From JABDPF01 sp037384065 (GTDB lineage: Bacteria; Pseudomonadota; Gammaproteobacteria; Xanthomonadales; SZUA-36), in assembly GCA_037384065.1 (NCBI GenBank), contig JARROJ010000021.1, forward strand, positions 29,663-93,662: DNA of 64,000 nucleotides, read 5' to 3'. This document shows, in pieces, positions 9,701 to 16,491 of the stretch. The notes below the pieces were generated by a model. It was not told the DNA's origin and did no database searches. It was given only the letters and a program-made list of their open reading frames with translations. Position numbers and translations under genes: made by a program. Position 1 is the first letter of the stretch, and every line of letters begins with the position of its first letter.

Positions 9701-9920
9701 CGCCACGCTCGTGCCGCCGGTCGCGAACCGCCTGGACCAGCGCCCGGGCGCGCGCGTCGATGCGTTCACGCGTCTCCGCGTCGAGCGCAACCCCGTCCAG
9801 CAGCGCGCTGACGCACTCGGCCTCGTCGGCATCGTACAACCGGTCGATTTCGGCGCGGTACGCGTCGGTTTCCTCGGGCTGCGGCATCAGAAAGCCGCTG
9901 ATATCCTCGCCGTTGACCAC
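6753..9920 (-). CDS. putA: Bifunctional proline dehydrogenase / L-glutamate gamma-semialdehyde dehydrogenase
   Basis: PutA oxidises proline to glutamate in two steps, passing electrons through FAD to quinone and then to NAD+. A PRODH barrel fills roughly the first 450 residues (YSYDMLGEAAL-like HSFDMLGEAALTDAD, RLVKGAYWDSEIKHAQ). An aldehyde dehydrogenase domain occupies about 520-1030, with catalytic Cys in FHSAGQRCSALR and Glu in FIAETGGQNAM. I chose the GTG at 9920 (1055 residues) because AGGGAG sits six bases upstream; the frame is open to 9998. There is no N-terminal ribbon-helix-helix DNA-binding domain, so this is a short-type, non-autoregulatory PutA. Confidence 0.93.
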   Translation of the reverse strand: MVNGEDISGFLMPQPEETDAYRAEIDRLYDADEAECVSALLDGVALDAETRERIDARARALVQAVRDRRHERGVLDAFMQQYDLSSEEGVVLMCLAEALLRIPDSATAEKLIADKLGDADWESHLGKSSSVLVNASTFGLMLTGKLVALSEQTRSNFRTTLKRMVNRSGEPLVRTAIRQAMRIMGFQYVMGRTIDEALERSLEKKHRPYRHSFDMLGEAALTDADSRRFMASYRAAIEAIGRSDRSDDLFEAPSISVKLSALHPRFEFAQRERVLRELTPKLLELAQLARANRIALTVDTEEADRLMLTLDVFAAVLADASLTDWDGLGLALQTYQKRAFAVIDWLAALARANNRRIPVRLVKGAYWDSEIKHAQVEGLDGYPVFTRKANTDVSYIACAKKVLENRAAFYPQFATHNAHTIAAVTELAGDRLDYEFQRLHGMGRELYGVVMQEPGFRHACRVYAPVGSHEDLLPYLVRRLLENGSNTSFVNRISDEDLPVEKVAEDPLARAASTRPVAHPAIPLPRHLYGDERLNAQGVNLANQSAVLDLAARMAPFTRTRWNVEPILAAPCEADAEPHANLNPASRSDRVGDVRETPVEALDGALQAAWDFRPAWDAVAGAERAERLEKTADLMEENFAELMALIVREAGKTPHDAIAEIREAVDFLRYYALQARQHFDAPQRLPGPTGEVNELSLHGRGVFVCISPWNFPLAIFTGQVAAALAAGNTVLAKPAEQTPAVAAYAVGLLHQAGIPRQALQFVPGKGSVVGARLTADARVAGVALTGSMDTAHVINRSLAARDAPIAAFIAETGGQNAMLVDSSALPEQVVEDVIRSAFHSAGQRCSALRVLFVQQDVADRITTLLAGAMQELVVGEPWRLETDIGPVIDEAARSELEAHVQRMERQFRLLARAPLPAGLDGHFMAPVAFEIDSIRSLEKEVFGPVLHVVRFSSRELDRIIDDINAAGYGLTLGIHSRIDRTQRHIARRIEAGNCYINRNMIGAVVGVQPFGGEKLSGTGPKAGGPHYMLRFATERTLTVNTAAVGGNASLLDLND

Positions 9921-10020
9921 TTGAATCTCCCTGCGCACCGGGCCCGGGCTCGGTCCCGCGACCGCGCGATCGCTGCGTTGATTGGTGAAACCACGCAAGT
10001 TTACTCGTCGGGCCGAAACA

Positions 10021-10052
10021 AGAAAACTTCCATTAATATTATGAAGTTCTCT
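10021..10052. promoter_or_regulatory. AT-rich inverted repeat between putA and the cox operon
   Basis: AGAAAACTTC (10021-10030) is mirrored by GAAGTTCTCT (10043-10052) across a 12-base AT-rich core. Nine of ten positions match. It lies in the divergent gap, 100 bp upstream of the putA start and abutting the -35 of the cox-side promoter. This placement suits an operator for putA, for the oxidase operon, or for both. The regulator cannot be named. Confidence 0.45.
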
Positions 10053-10081
10053 TGCCGAAGCTTTGATTCGGCCAGTACAAT
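10052..10081 (+). promoter_or_regulatory. Predicted sigma70 promoter for DUF2244-cox operon
   Basis: TTGCCG (10052-10057) and TACAAT (10076-10081) are separated by 18 bases. This is a good vegetative promoter match placed about 50 bp ahead of the first gene of the oxidase locus. Its -35 overlaps the last base of the adjacent inverted repeat. Confidence 0.5.
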
Positions 10082-10133
10082 GCGTTGCCGGACCGGTTTC
10101 GGGCCGGCAATTGGAGAGACTGAGACATCATTC

Positions 10134-10622
10134 GTGATCGCGTCCTGGAAAAGTGCGGACGGATCCGTCGTGCGGATCCGGGCAAAAAGCAATTTTTCAC
10201 TGGACGCCCGCGGCCTGGTCACCGTCGTACTGGCGCTGGCCACGGTAACGCTGTTCCTGGCCGGACTGCTGGCCTGGCAGGGCTTCTGGCCGATTTTCGC
10301 GATCGCGTTGGTCCAGGTGGTACTGGTCTCATGGCTCATCGTCCGCACCTGGGAGAATGCCTGGGCGGTCGAAACCATAGAGATCGGAGCCGATCGCATT
10401 CGGATCGTGAGCCAGCGCTACCGCGCACGCCATGAAATCGAACTGCGCACGGCGTGGGCGGTCGTCGAGACGGAACAGCCGGATATCCTCTGGTACGACC
10501 CGACCATCCGCCTGCGTTCGGGCAACCGGTCCGTGGAGCTCGGGCGGTTTCTGACCGCGGACGAAAAGCGCCAACTGGCGGAACAGCTGGAGCGCGCCAT
10601 AAGCAGGTACAGCGCCCTGTAG
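10134..10622 (+). CDS. DUF2244 domain-containing membrane protein
   Basis: This is a predicted 162-residue protein starting at a GTG (10134). The start is uncertain because the nearest purine-rich tract, GGAGAG, is about 15 bases upstream. Two adjacent hydrophobic segments (about residues 25-65, DARGLVTVVLALATVTLFLA onward) are followed by a soluble C-terminal domain. This domain has WENAWAVETIEIGADRIRI and WYDPTIRLRSGNRSVELGRFL. This layout and the position just before coxB are characteristic of the DUF2244 family, which often accompanies cytochrome oxidase genes. The function is unknown. Confidence 0.8.
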   Translation: MIASWKSADGSVVRIRAKSNFSLDARGLVTVVLALATVTLFLAGLLAWQGFWPIFAIALVQVVLVSWLIVRTWENAWAVETIEIGADRIRIVSQRYRARHEIELRTAWAVVETEQPDILWYDPTIRLRSGNRSVELGRFLTADEKRQLAEQLERAISRYSAL

Positions 10623-10661
10623 ACCGGGCGCAACGTTTGATTCTTGAGACTTGAGGTTCCA

Positions 10662-11489
10662 ATGAAAAAGCAAAACACGTTCATCGTCGTGGCCGCTGTC
10701 ACCGCAGCGGTGATCGCCGCTACGTGGCTGCTGCTCGCTGCGCCCGCGCTGACCGGCAACCAGATCAACATGACCCGCGGCGTGACGTCCCAGTCGGTGA
10801 TCAACTACAACCTTCACATGACGATCCTCTGGGTCTGCATCGTGATCGGCGTGATCGTGTTCAGCGCCATGTTCGTCTCCATCGCGCTGCATCGGAAATC
10901 CCGCGACCACGAAGCGGCCAAATTTACCCACAGCACCAAGGCCGAGGTGGTCTGGACCATTATTCCGGTGCTCATCCTGGTGGTCATGGCGGTGCCGGCG
11001 ACGCGCGCACTGATCAACATGGAGGTGGCGCCGGAAACCGAAATGACGGTCAAGATCACCGGCTTCCAGTGGCGCTGGAAATATGAGTACGTCGAAGACG
11101 ACCTCAATTTCATTTCGTCCCTCGATCCGGAATCGAATGCCGCGCGGCAGCTCGAGTCCGGCGAAGATCCGGCCAATGTCGACAACTACCTGCTCGAAGT
11201 CGACAACCCGCTGGTGCTGCCGGCCGACACCAAGATCAAATTCCTGATCACCGCCGACGACGTGATCCACTCATGGTGGGTGCCGGCGCTTGGCTGGAAG
11301 CGCGACGCGATCCCCGGTTTCATCAACGAAGCCTGGACCGAGATCAAGGAACCCGGCATCTACCGCGGACAATGCGCGGAACTGTGCGGCAAGGATCACG
11401 GGTTCATGCCGATCGTGCTGCACGTGCTGCCGCGCGATGAGTACGTCGCGTGGGTCGTGCACCAGCAGGACCAGCTGGCGGCCAACTAG
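10662..11489 (+). CDS. coxB: Cytochrome c oxidase subunit II
   Basis: Subunit II accepts electrons from cytochrome c through its binuclear CuA centre. The 275-residue protein has an N-terminal hydrophobic helix and a second transmembrane helix, then a periplasmic cupredoxin domain. All CuA ligands are present: His203, Cys238, Glu240, Cys242, His246 and Met249 (GQCAELCGKDHGFM). The aromatic patch reads FQWRWKYEY. The start is the ATG at 10662 with TTGAGG upstream. No cytochrome c domain is fused to the C-terminus. It is followed by coxA 48 nt later. Confidence 0.97.
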   Translation: MKKQNTFIVVAAVTAAVIAATWLLLAAPALTGNQINMTRGVTSQSVINYNLHMTILWVCIVIGVIVFSAMFVSIALHRKSRDHEAAKFTHSTKAEVVWTIIPVLILVVMAVPATRALINMEVAPETEMTVKITGFQWRWKYEYVEDDLNFISSLDPESNAARQLESGEDPANVDNYLLEVDNPLVLPADTKIKFLITADDVIHSWWVPALGWKRDAIPGFINEAWTEIKEPGIYRGQCAELCGKDHGFMPIVLHVLPRDEYVAWVVHQQDQLAAN

Positions 11490-11537
11490 TCCTCATCCGG
11501 ACCCCGCACGAAAACCATCAGAACAGGAACAGATGAC

Positions 11538-13172
11538 ATGAGTATCGAGAGCACTCATAGCCACGACACGCAATCGCAGGCCGAACATCACGACCACAAG
11601 CCGACCGGCTTCCTCAACCGTTGGCTGTTCACGACGAACCACAAGGATATCGGCACGCTGTACCTCGTCTTCGCGCTGCTGATGTTCTTCACCGGCGGTA
11701 CGATGGCGATGGTGATTCGCGCCGAGTTGTTCGCCCCGGGGCTGCAGCTGGTCGAACCCGACTTCTTCAACCAGATGACGACCATGCACGCGCTGATCAT
11801 GGTGTTCGGCGCCGTGATGCCCGCCTGGGTCGGCTTCGCCAACTGGATGCTGCCGATGATGATCGGGGCGCCGGACATGGCGCTGCCGCGCATGAACAAC
11901 TGGAGCTTCTGGATCCTTCCGTTCGCCTTCGCGATGCTGCTCAGCACGCTGTTCATGGATTCCGGCGGTCCGGCCGCGGGCTGGACGCTGTATCCGCCGC
12001 TGAGCCTGCAGGGCGGACAGAGCTTCGCCTTCGTCGTGTTCGCGGTGCACATGATGGGCATCTCCTCGATCATGGGCGCGATCAACGTGATCGTGACGAT
12101 CCTGAACATGCGCGCGCCCGGCATGACCCTGATGAAGATGCCGCTGTTCGTCTGGACCTGGCTGATTACCGCCTTCCTGCTGGTCGCCGTAATGCCGGTC
12201 CTGGCCGGCGCCGTGACCATGCTGCTCACGGACCACTTTTTCGGCACCAGCTTCTTCAACGCCGCCGGCGGCGGCGACCCCGTGATGTTCCAGCATATTT
12301 TCTGGTTCTTCGGACATCCCGAGGTGTACATCATGATCCTGCCGGCGTTCGGCGTGGTTTCCGAAATCATCCCGACGTTCTCGCGCAAGCCCCTGTTCGG
12401 CTACAAGGCGATGGTCTACGCGACCGCGAGTATCGCCTTCCTGTCCTTCATCGTCTGGGCGCACCACATGTTCACGGTCGGCATGCCGCTGGCCGGCGAG
12501 CTGTTCTTCATGTACGCGACCATGCTGATCGCGGTGCCGACCGGCGTTAAGGTCTTCAACTGGGTCAGCACGATGTGGAAGGGCTCGATGACCTTCGAGA
12601 CACCGATGCTGTTCGCGATCGCGTTCGTCGTGCTGTTCACCATCGGCGGACTGTCCGGGCTGATGCTGGCGATCGCCTCGGTCGACCTGCAGTACCACGA
12701 CACCTATTTCGTGGTCGCGCATTTCCACTACGTTCTGGTGCCGGGCGCCGTGTTCGCCCTGATGGCCGGCGCCTACTACTGGCTGCCGAAGTGGACCGGC
12801 CACATGTATTCCGAGAAGTGGGGCAAGATCCACTTCTGGATGTCGGCGATCTCGGTCAACGTGCTGTTCTTCCCGCAGCACTACCTGGGCCTGGCCGGCA
12901 TGCCGCGCCGCATCCCGGATTACTCCACGCAATTCGCCGATTTCAACATGATTTCGTCGATTGGCGGATTCGTGTTCGGCGCCTCGCAGCTGCTGTTCGT
13001 CGGCGTTGTGATCCATTGCGTGTACAAGAGCCGCCAGGCGGCCAGCGACCGGGTCTGGGAAGGCGCGAAGGGGCTTGAATGGACCGTGCCGTCACCGGCG
13101 CCGTACCACACCTTCGACAAGCCGCCGAAGATCGACGCGACCACCATCGCGCACGCGGACACGTCGCACTGA
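11538..13172 (+). CDS. coxA: Cytochrome c oxidase subunit I
   Basis: This is the catalytic heme-copper subunit, 544 residues with about 12 transmembrane helices. Heme and CuB ligands are visible in TTMHALIMVFG (low-spin heme His), FFGHPEVYIMILPAFG (CuB His, the cross-linked Tyr and the D-channel Glu), WAHHMFTVG (two CuB His) and HDTYFVVAHFHYV (heme His pair). The GHPEVY glutamate marks an A-family (mitochondrial-like) oxidase rather than cbb3. AGGAA precedes the ATG. It sits in the standard coxB-coxA order. Confidence 0.98.
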   Translation: MSIESTHSHDTQSQAEHHDHKPTGFLNRWLFTTNHKDIGTLYLVFALLMFFTGGTMAMVIRAELFAPGLQLVEPDFFNQMTTMHALIMVFGAVMPAWVGFANWMLPMMIGAPDMALPRMNNWSFWILPFAFAMLLSTLFMDSGGPAAGWTLYPPLSLQGGQSFAFVVFAVHMMGISSIMGAINVIVTILNMRAPGMTLMKMPLFVWTWLITAFLLVAVMPVLAGAVTMLLTDHFFGTSFFNAAGGGDPVMFQHIFWFFGHPEVYIMILPAFGVVSEIIPTFSRKPLFGYKAMVYATASIAFLSFIVWAHHMFTVGMPLAGELFFMYATMLIAVPTGVKVFNWVSTMWKGSMTFETPMLFAIAFVVLFTIGGLSGLMLAIASVDLQYHDTYFVVAHFHYVLVPGAVFALMAGAYYWLPKWTGHMYSEKWGKIHFWMSAISVNVLFFPQHYLGLAGMPRRIPDYSTQFADFNMISSIGGFVFGASQLLFVGVVIHCVYKSRQAASDRVWEGAKGLEWTVPSPAPYHTFDKPPKIDATTIAHADTSH

Positions 13173-13186
13173 GGCGGGCCGTGACG

Positions 13187-13309
13187 ATGACTTCCGGCCA
13201 GGATCCGAAGGCGCAGCGGAAACGGGTGGTGATCACCGCCTGGGTCCTGGCCGTTGTCGCCCTGGCCATTTTCACCGCGTTCATCCTGTCCGGAGTACTC
13301 AGAGCATGA
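13187..13309 (+). CDS. Small cytochrome oxidase assembly membrane protein
   Basis: This short gene encodes 40 residues (46-48 kDa complex partner not implied): a basic N-terminus, MTSGQDPKAQRKRVVITAWV, and one transmembrane helix. It lies between coxA and cox11, and its TGA overlaps the ATG of cox11. A GTG at 13181 in the same frame has slightly better spacing to GAGG, so the start may be two codons earlier. Tiny one-helix proteins at this position are known in proteobacterial oxidase operons as putative assembly factors. The exact role is inferred from position. Confidence 0.75.
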   Translation: MTSGQDPKAQRKRVVITAWVLAVVALAIFTAFILSGVLRA

Positions 13310-13884
13310 ACCGGCCGAACGATAAACGGCCGGCCAACGGCAGGCTCGCCGGCAAACTGGCCCTGATCGCCGTCGGAATGTTCGGTTTCGGTTTCGCGTT
13401 GTGGCCGCTGTACAACGTGTTCTGCGACATCACGGGCCTGGGCGGACGCGGTGTCAAGATCGAGCAGTCCGCCACCGGCGGAGCGCAGTCGGACCGCCAG
13501 GTGCGGATCCGCTTCGATGCGACGGTCAATTCGAACCTGCCCTGGGATTTCGAAGCCGTCGACAAGTCGCTGACGGTCACGCTCGGTGAAATGAGCGAGG
13601 CGCATTACCGGGCCACCAACCCGACCGGCGAAGCCCTGGCGGGACACGCGATTTTCAACGTCACGCCGCCGGAGGCCAGCCTGTATTTCGTCAAGACCGA
13701 ATGTTTCTGCTTTACCCAGCAGATTCTGCAGGCCGGCGAGACCCGCGACATGCCCGTCTACTATTTCATCCAGCCGGATTTACCGGAGCACATCAAGGAA
13801 TTGACCCTGTCGTACACGTTCTTCCAGGACCCCGGCGCGCGCGTCGCGCAAACCGCTACGACGACAGGACGCAACGAGGAGTAA
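13306..13884 (+). CDS. cox11: Cytochrome c oxidase assembly protein CtaG/Cox11
   Basis: Cox11 is a membrane-anchored copper chaperone that delivers copper to the CuB site of subunit I. The 192-residue protein has one N-terminal transmembrane helix followed by PLYNVFCDITGLGG. The immunoglobulin-like periplasmic domain carries the copper-binding CFCF motif (VKTECFCFTQQ). The ATG at 13306 overlaps the preceding stop (ATGA), indicating translational coupling. It lies in the usual place between coxA and coxC. Confidence 0.95.
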   Translation: MNRPNDKRPANGRLAGKLALIAVGMFGFGFALWPLYNVFCDITGLGGRGVKIEQSATGGAQSDRQVRIRFDATVNSNLPWDFEAVDKSLTVTLGEMSEAHYRATNPTGEALAGHAIFNVTPPEASLYFVKTECFCFTQQILQAGETRDMPVYYFIQPDLPEHIKELTLSYTFFQDPGARVAQTATTTGRNEE

Positions 13885-13895
13885 GAGGATTGCCC

Positions 13896-14765
13896 ATGGC
13901 CCATCACGCAGACGACCATTACTACGTTCCGCACGGCACCCGGTGGCCGATCATCGGTTCGATCGGCATGATCCTGATGCTCGGCAGCGCCGCGTACTGG
14001 GTCAACGAGTCCAGCGTCGCGCCGTGGACCTTCCTGGCCGGCGCGCTGGTGATCGTTTACATGCTGTTCGGCTGGTTCGGCGACGTGATTCGCGAAAGCG
14101 AGGCCGGCATGTACAACGAGCAGGTCGATACCTCGTTCCGCATGGGCATGCTCTGGTTCATCTTCTCCGAGGTGATGTTCTTCGCGGCCTTTTTCGGCGC
14201 GCTGTTCTACGCCCGCGCGCTGGCCGTGCCGTGGCTGGGCGGCGAGGGAACCGGCGCGTTCACCAACCAGATCCTGTGGCAGGGTTATGACGCCGTCTGG
14301 CCGACGGCCGGCCCCGGCCAAGTGGGCGGACCGTTCAGTACGATCCATCCCTTCGGCATTCCGTTCCTGAACACGCTGATCCTGCTGACCTCCGGCCTGA
14401 CCATCACGCTGGCGCACCATGCGCTGAAGAAGAACCATCGCGGCAAGCTGATCGGCTGGCTGTGGGCCACCGTCGCGCTGGGCGCAGTGTTCATCGGCTT
14501 CCAGGTTTACGAGTACAAGGAGGCCTACCAGCACCTCGGACTCACGCTGGGCTCCGGAATCTACGGTTCGACGTTCTTCATGCTGACCGGGTTCCACGGC
14601 ATGCACGTGACACTGGGCGCCATCATGCTGGCCGTGATCGCGTTTCGCTGCATGAAGGGTCATTTCAAGCCGGAGCACCACTTCGGCTTCGAGGCGGTGG
14701 CGTGGTACTGGCATTTCGTGGACGTGGTCTGGCTGGGCCTGTTTATTTTCGTGTACGTCTACTAG
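13896..14765 (+). CDS. coxC: Cytochrome c oxidase subunit III
   Basis: Subunit III is a seven-helix membrane protein that stabilises the oxidase. The 289-residue product starts at ATG 13896, with AGAGGA seven bases upstream. Family motifs include WFGDVIRESEAGMYN, MLWFIFSEVMFFAAFFGALF, LTGFHGMHVTLG and the C-terminal AVAWYWHFVDVVWLGLFIFVY. It completes the structural oxidase genes coxB-coxA-coxC. Confidence 0.97.
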   Translation: MAHHADDHYYVPHGTRWPIIGSIGMILMLGSAAYWVNESSVAPWTFLAGALVIVYMLFGWFGDVIRESEAGMYNEQVDTSFRMGMLWFIFSEVMFFAAFFGALFYARALAVPWLGGEGTGAFTNQILWQGYDAVWPTAGPGQVGGPFSTIHPFGIPFLNTLILLTSGLTITLAHHALKKNHRGKLIGWLWATVALGAVFIGFQVYEYKEAYQHLGLTLGSGIYGSTFFMLTGFHGMHVTLGAIMLAVIAFRCMKGHFKPEHHFGFEAVAWYWHFVDVVWLGLFIFVYVY

Positions 14766-14808
14766 CCCGGCCGAAACGGCAGCCCCACGGGCCGGCGGGG
14801 TCGTTGGC

Positions 14809-15063
14809 TCAGCGGCTGTCGTCGGGCGCCTGCGACTGTTCCTGCAACTGCATGCCGACCGGCCCCTGGTGCGGTTTGACCCAGCCCATCTGGTACGCGA
14901 CCCACAGGAAAATAAACAAAACGAGCGACAGCCCGATGCGCCAGGTCAGGCGCTTGACGGTCCGGTCGCCCTCGCCATGATCCTTGACCAGGAACACCAG
15001 GGCCGACGCCAGGCTGTAGAGAATGACGACCAGAAAAACGATAATCAGGATCTTGATAGCCAC
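14809..15063 (-). CDS. DUF2909 twin transmembrane protein
   Basis: This small membrane protein of 84 residues lies on the strand opposite the oxidase genes. It has two transmembrane segments separated by a basic turn (DRTVKRLTWRIGLSLVLF), the typical DUF2909 pattern. It sits in the family's usual location between coxC and SURF1. I placed the start at the GTG at 15063, which has GGAGGG seven bases upstream. The ATG at 15096 lies inside a perfect -10 hexamer, so it cannot be on the main transcript. The function is unknown, presumably oxidase-related. Confidence 0.82.
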   Translation of the reverse strand: MAIKILIIVFLVVILYSLASALVFLVKDHGEGDRTVKRLTWRIGLSLVLFIFLWVAYQMGWVKPHQGPVGMQLQEQSQAPDDSR

Positions 15064-15094
15064 GGCCGCACCCTCCGAGATAGCATGTGTTTCC

Positions 15095-15100
15095 ATTATA
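15095..15100 (-). promoter_or_regulatory. -10 element for the DUF2909 gene
   Basis: A perfect TATAAT is read on the minus strand. It ends 31 bases before the chosen GTG start. No strong -35 is seen at 17 bases; TTCACC lies at a 19-base spacing. The element decides the gene start downstream of it. Confidence 0.45.
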
Positions 15101-15149
15101 TCGAATCCGTCACCGCACCGGTGAATGACCGCGTGACCGGCGTCTGACC

Positions 15150-15899
15150 GTGCGATTCAGAACGACATTCGGACTGACCCTGCTGCTGTTCCTGCTCGCG
15201 GCCCTGTTCGCGCGTCTCGGCTACTGGCAGCTGGAGCGCATGACGCAGAAAGAACAACTGTTCGAACGCTTCGAAAGCGCGCCGGAACTGACGCTCGCCG
15301 AGGCGATCCGCGCCGACGCCGAATTCGCCCGGGTACGCGCCTGGGGACGATTCGATACCGAGCGGCACCTGTTGGTCGACAACAGGATTCACCAGGGTCG
15401 GGCCGGGGTGCACGTACTGACCCCGTTCCAGACCCGCGATGGCATGCTGGTGCTCGTGAACCGCGGCTGGCTGCCGATGCCCGCCGACCGGCGTTCCCTG
15501 CCGAAGGTGACCACCGATGGCGCGCCGCGCGAAATCAGTGGCCGGCTGAAACGCCTGGAAAGCCCGGGCCCGCGTCTGGGCGAGACCGATAAACTTCGAA
15601 CGGACCGCTGGCCGCAGCTCGTCACCTGGCTGGACCACGCCCCGGTCGAGCGCGCCCTGGCGGCGGATGTGGAGCGCTGGATCATCCTGCTCGACGCCGG
15701 TCAGCCGGACGGTTTCGAAGGCCGCGACTGGGTGCCCGCGACGATGGCGCCTGCAACGCACGGCGCGTACGCCCTGCAATGGTTTTCACTGGCGGCGGCC
15801 GCGATCGTGATCTGGATTCTGCTCGGCCTGCGTAACGGCCGGGACGCGCGAACCGAGCCGCAACGACACAAGGAGACGCCCGATGACCCAACCCGGTAA
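15150..15899 (+). CDS. SURF1 family cytochrome oxidase biogenesis protein
   Basis: SURF1/Shy1 proteins help insert heme a into subunit I. The 249-residue product has two transmembrane helices, at residues about 5-25 and 212-230. Between them is a periplasmic domain containing LGYWQLERMTQKEQL, VLTPFQTRDGMLVLVNRGWL and GHxxYALQWFSLA-like THGAYALQWFSLA. The frame starts at a GTG (15150) without a strong ribosome-binding site. Its end overlaps the next gene by 17 nt. Confidence 0.92.
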   Translation: MRFRTTFGLTLLLFLLAALFARLGYWQLERMTQKEQLFERFESAPELTLAEAIRADAEFARVRAWGRFDTERHLLVDNRIHQGRAGVHVLTPFQTRDGMLVLVNRGWLPMPADRRSLPKVTTDGAPREISGRLKRLESPGPRLGETDKLRTDRWPQLVTWLDHAPVERALAADVERWIILLDAGQPDGFEGRDWVPATMAPATHGAYALQWFSLAAAAIVIWILLGLRNGRDARTEPQRHKETPDDPTR

Positions 15900-16491
15900 A
15901 CGCCTATCGCCGCGCGTGGCGCTCGTCGTCATCGCCGCCCTGTTCGTCCTGCCCCTGGCGGCGGCCTGGCTGATGTACAGCGGCGTGATCGATTTCACGC
16001 CCGGACACACGCGCAATCTGGGCGAATTGGTCGAACCGCCCGTGCCCGTGGATCTCGCCGGGCTGGAAGCGGCCGATCCGGCTCGTGCGCCCACGCGCGA
16101 GTTGCCGCGCCACTGGACGATAATCCACAGACTACCGGCACCGTGCGGGCCGAACTGCGAAGCCGTCATCACCGCGTTACGGCAGATTCACCGCGCGGCC
16201 GGCCGTGACCGGTCGCGTCTGCGCATCCTGCTCGTGCACGGTCCGCAGACGACGGTCGACGCCGCGCGGATCGAGGCGATCCACCCGGCCTTTCTTCTGG
16301 CCGTGGATACCGACGGCCGCCTGCTCGACACCCTGGCCGGGATCGCCGGGGACACCGGCGCGCCCGGCCATACCTACCTGATGGACCCGCTCGGCAATAT
16401 AATGATGTTTTACCGCGCCGGCTACGATCCGAACGATCTCAAAAAGGATCTCGAGCGGCTTCTGACCTGGTCGAAACTGGACGATCAATGA
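15883..16491 (+). CDS. Sco1/thioredoxin-like membrane protein of the oxidase locus
   Basis: The 202-residue protein has one N-terminal transmembrane helix (about 11-33) and a thioredoxin-fold periplasmic domain. A Cys pair, Cys88-Gly-Pro-Asn-Cys92, has the CxxxC spacing of Sco copper chaperones rather than the CxxC of thioredoxins. His163 in PGHTYLMDPLGN aligns by position with the third Sco copper ligand. The location between SURF1 and heme A synthase supports a role in CuA assembly or in reducing oxidase cysteines. This inference is not proof of copper binding. Confidence 0.78.
   Translation: MTQPGKRLSPRVALVVIAALFVLPLAAAWLMYSGVIDFTPGHTRNLGELVEPPVPVDLAGLEAADPARAPTRELPRHWTIIHRLPAPCGPNCEAVITALRQIHRAAGRDRSRLRILLVHGPQTTVDAARIEAIHPAFLLAVDTDGRLLDTLAGIAGDTGAPGHTYLMDPLGNIMMFYRAGYDPNDLKKDLERLLTWSKLDDQ

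Noticed and set aside
9921..9998. Upstream extension of putA to an ATG at 9998
   Set aside because: The GTG at 9920 has a good AGGAG-like site at proper spacing, while the extension is unconserved-looking and lacks a ribosome-binding site.
6396..10622. A 1,400-codon open frame on the plus strand opposite putA
   Set aside because: It is antisense to putA over nearly its whole length, has no recognisable domains and arises from GC-rich codon bias. Only its end (from 10134) is a real gene, DUF2244.
14809..15063. DUF2909 gene as a mere shadow inside the cox operon
   Set aside because: Kept as real because it has a strong ribosome-binding site, a perfect -10 upstream, and the twin-helix family pattern at its usual location.
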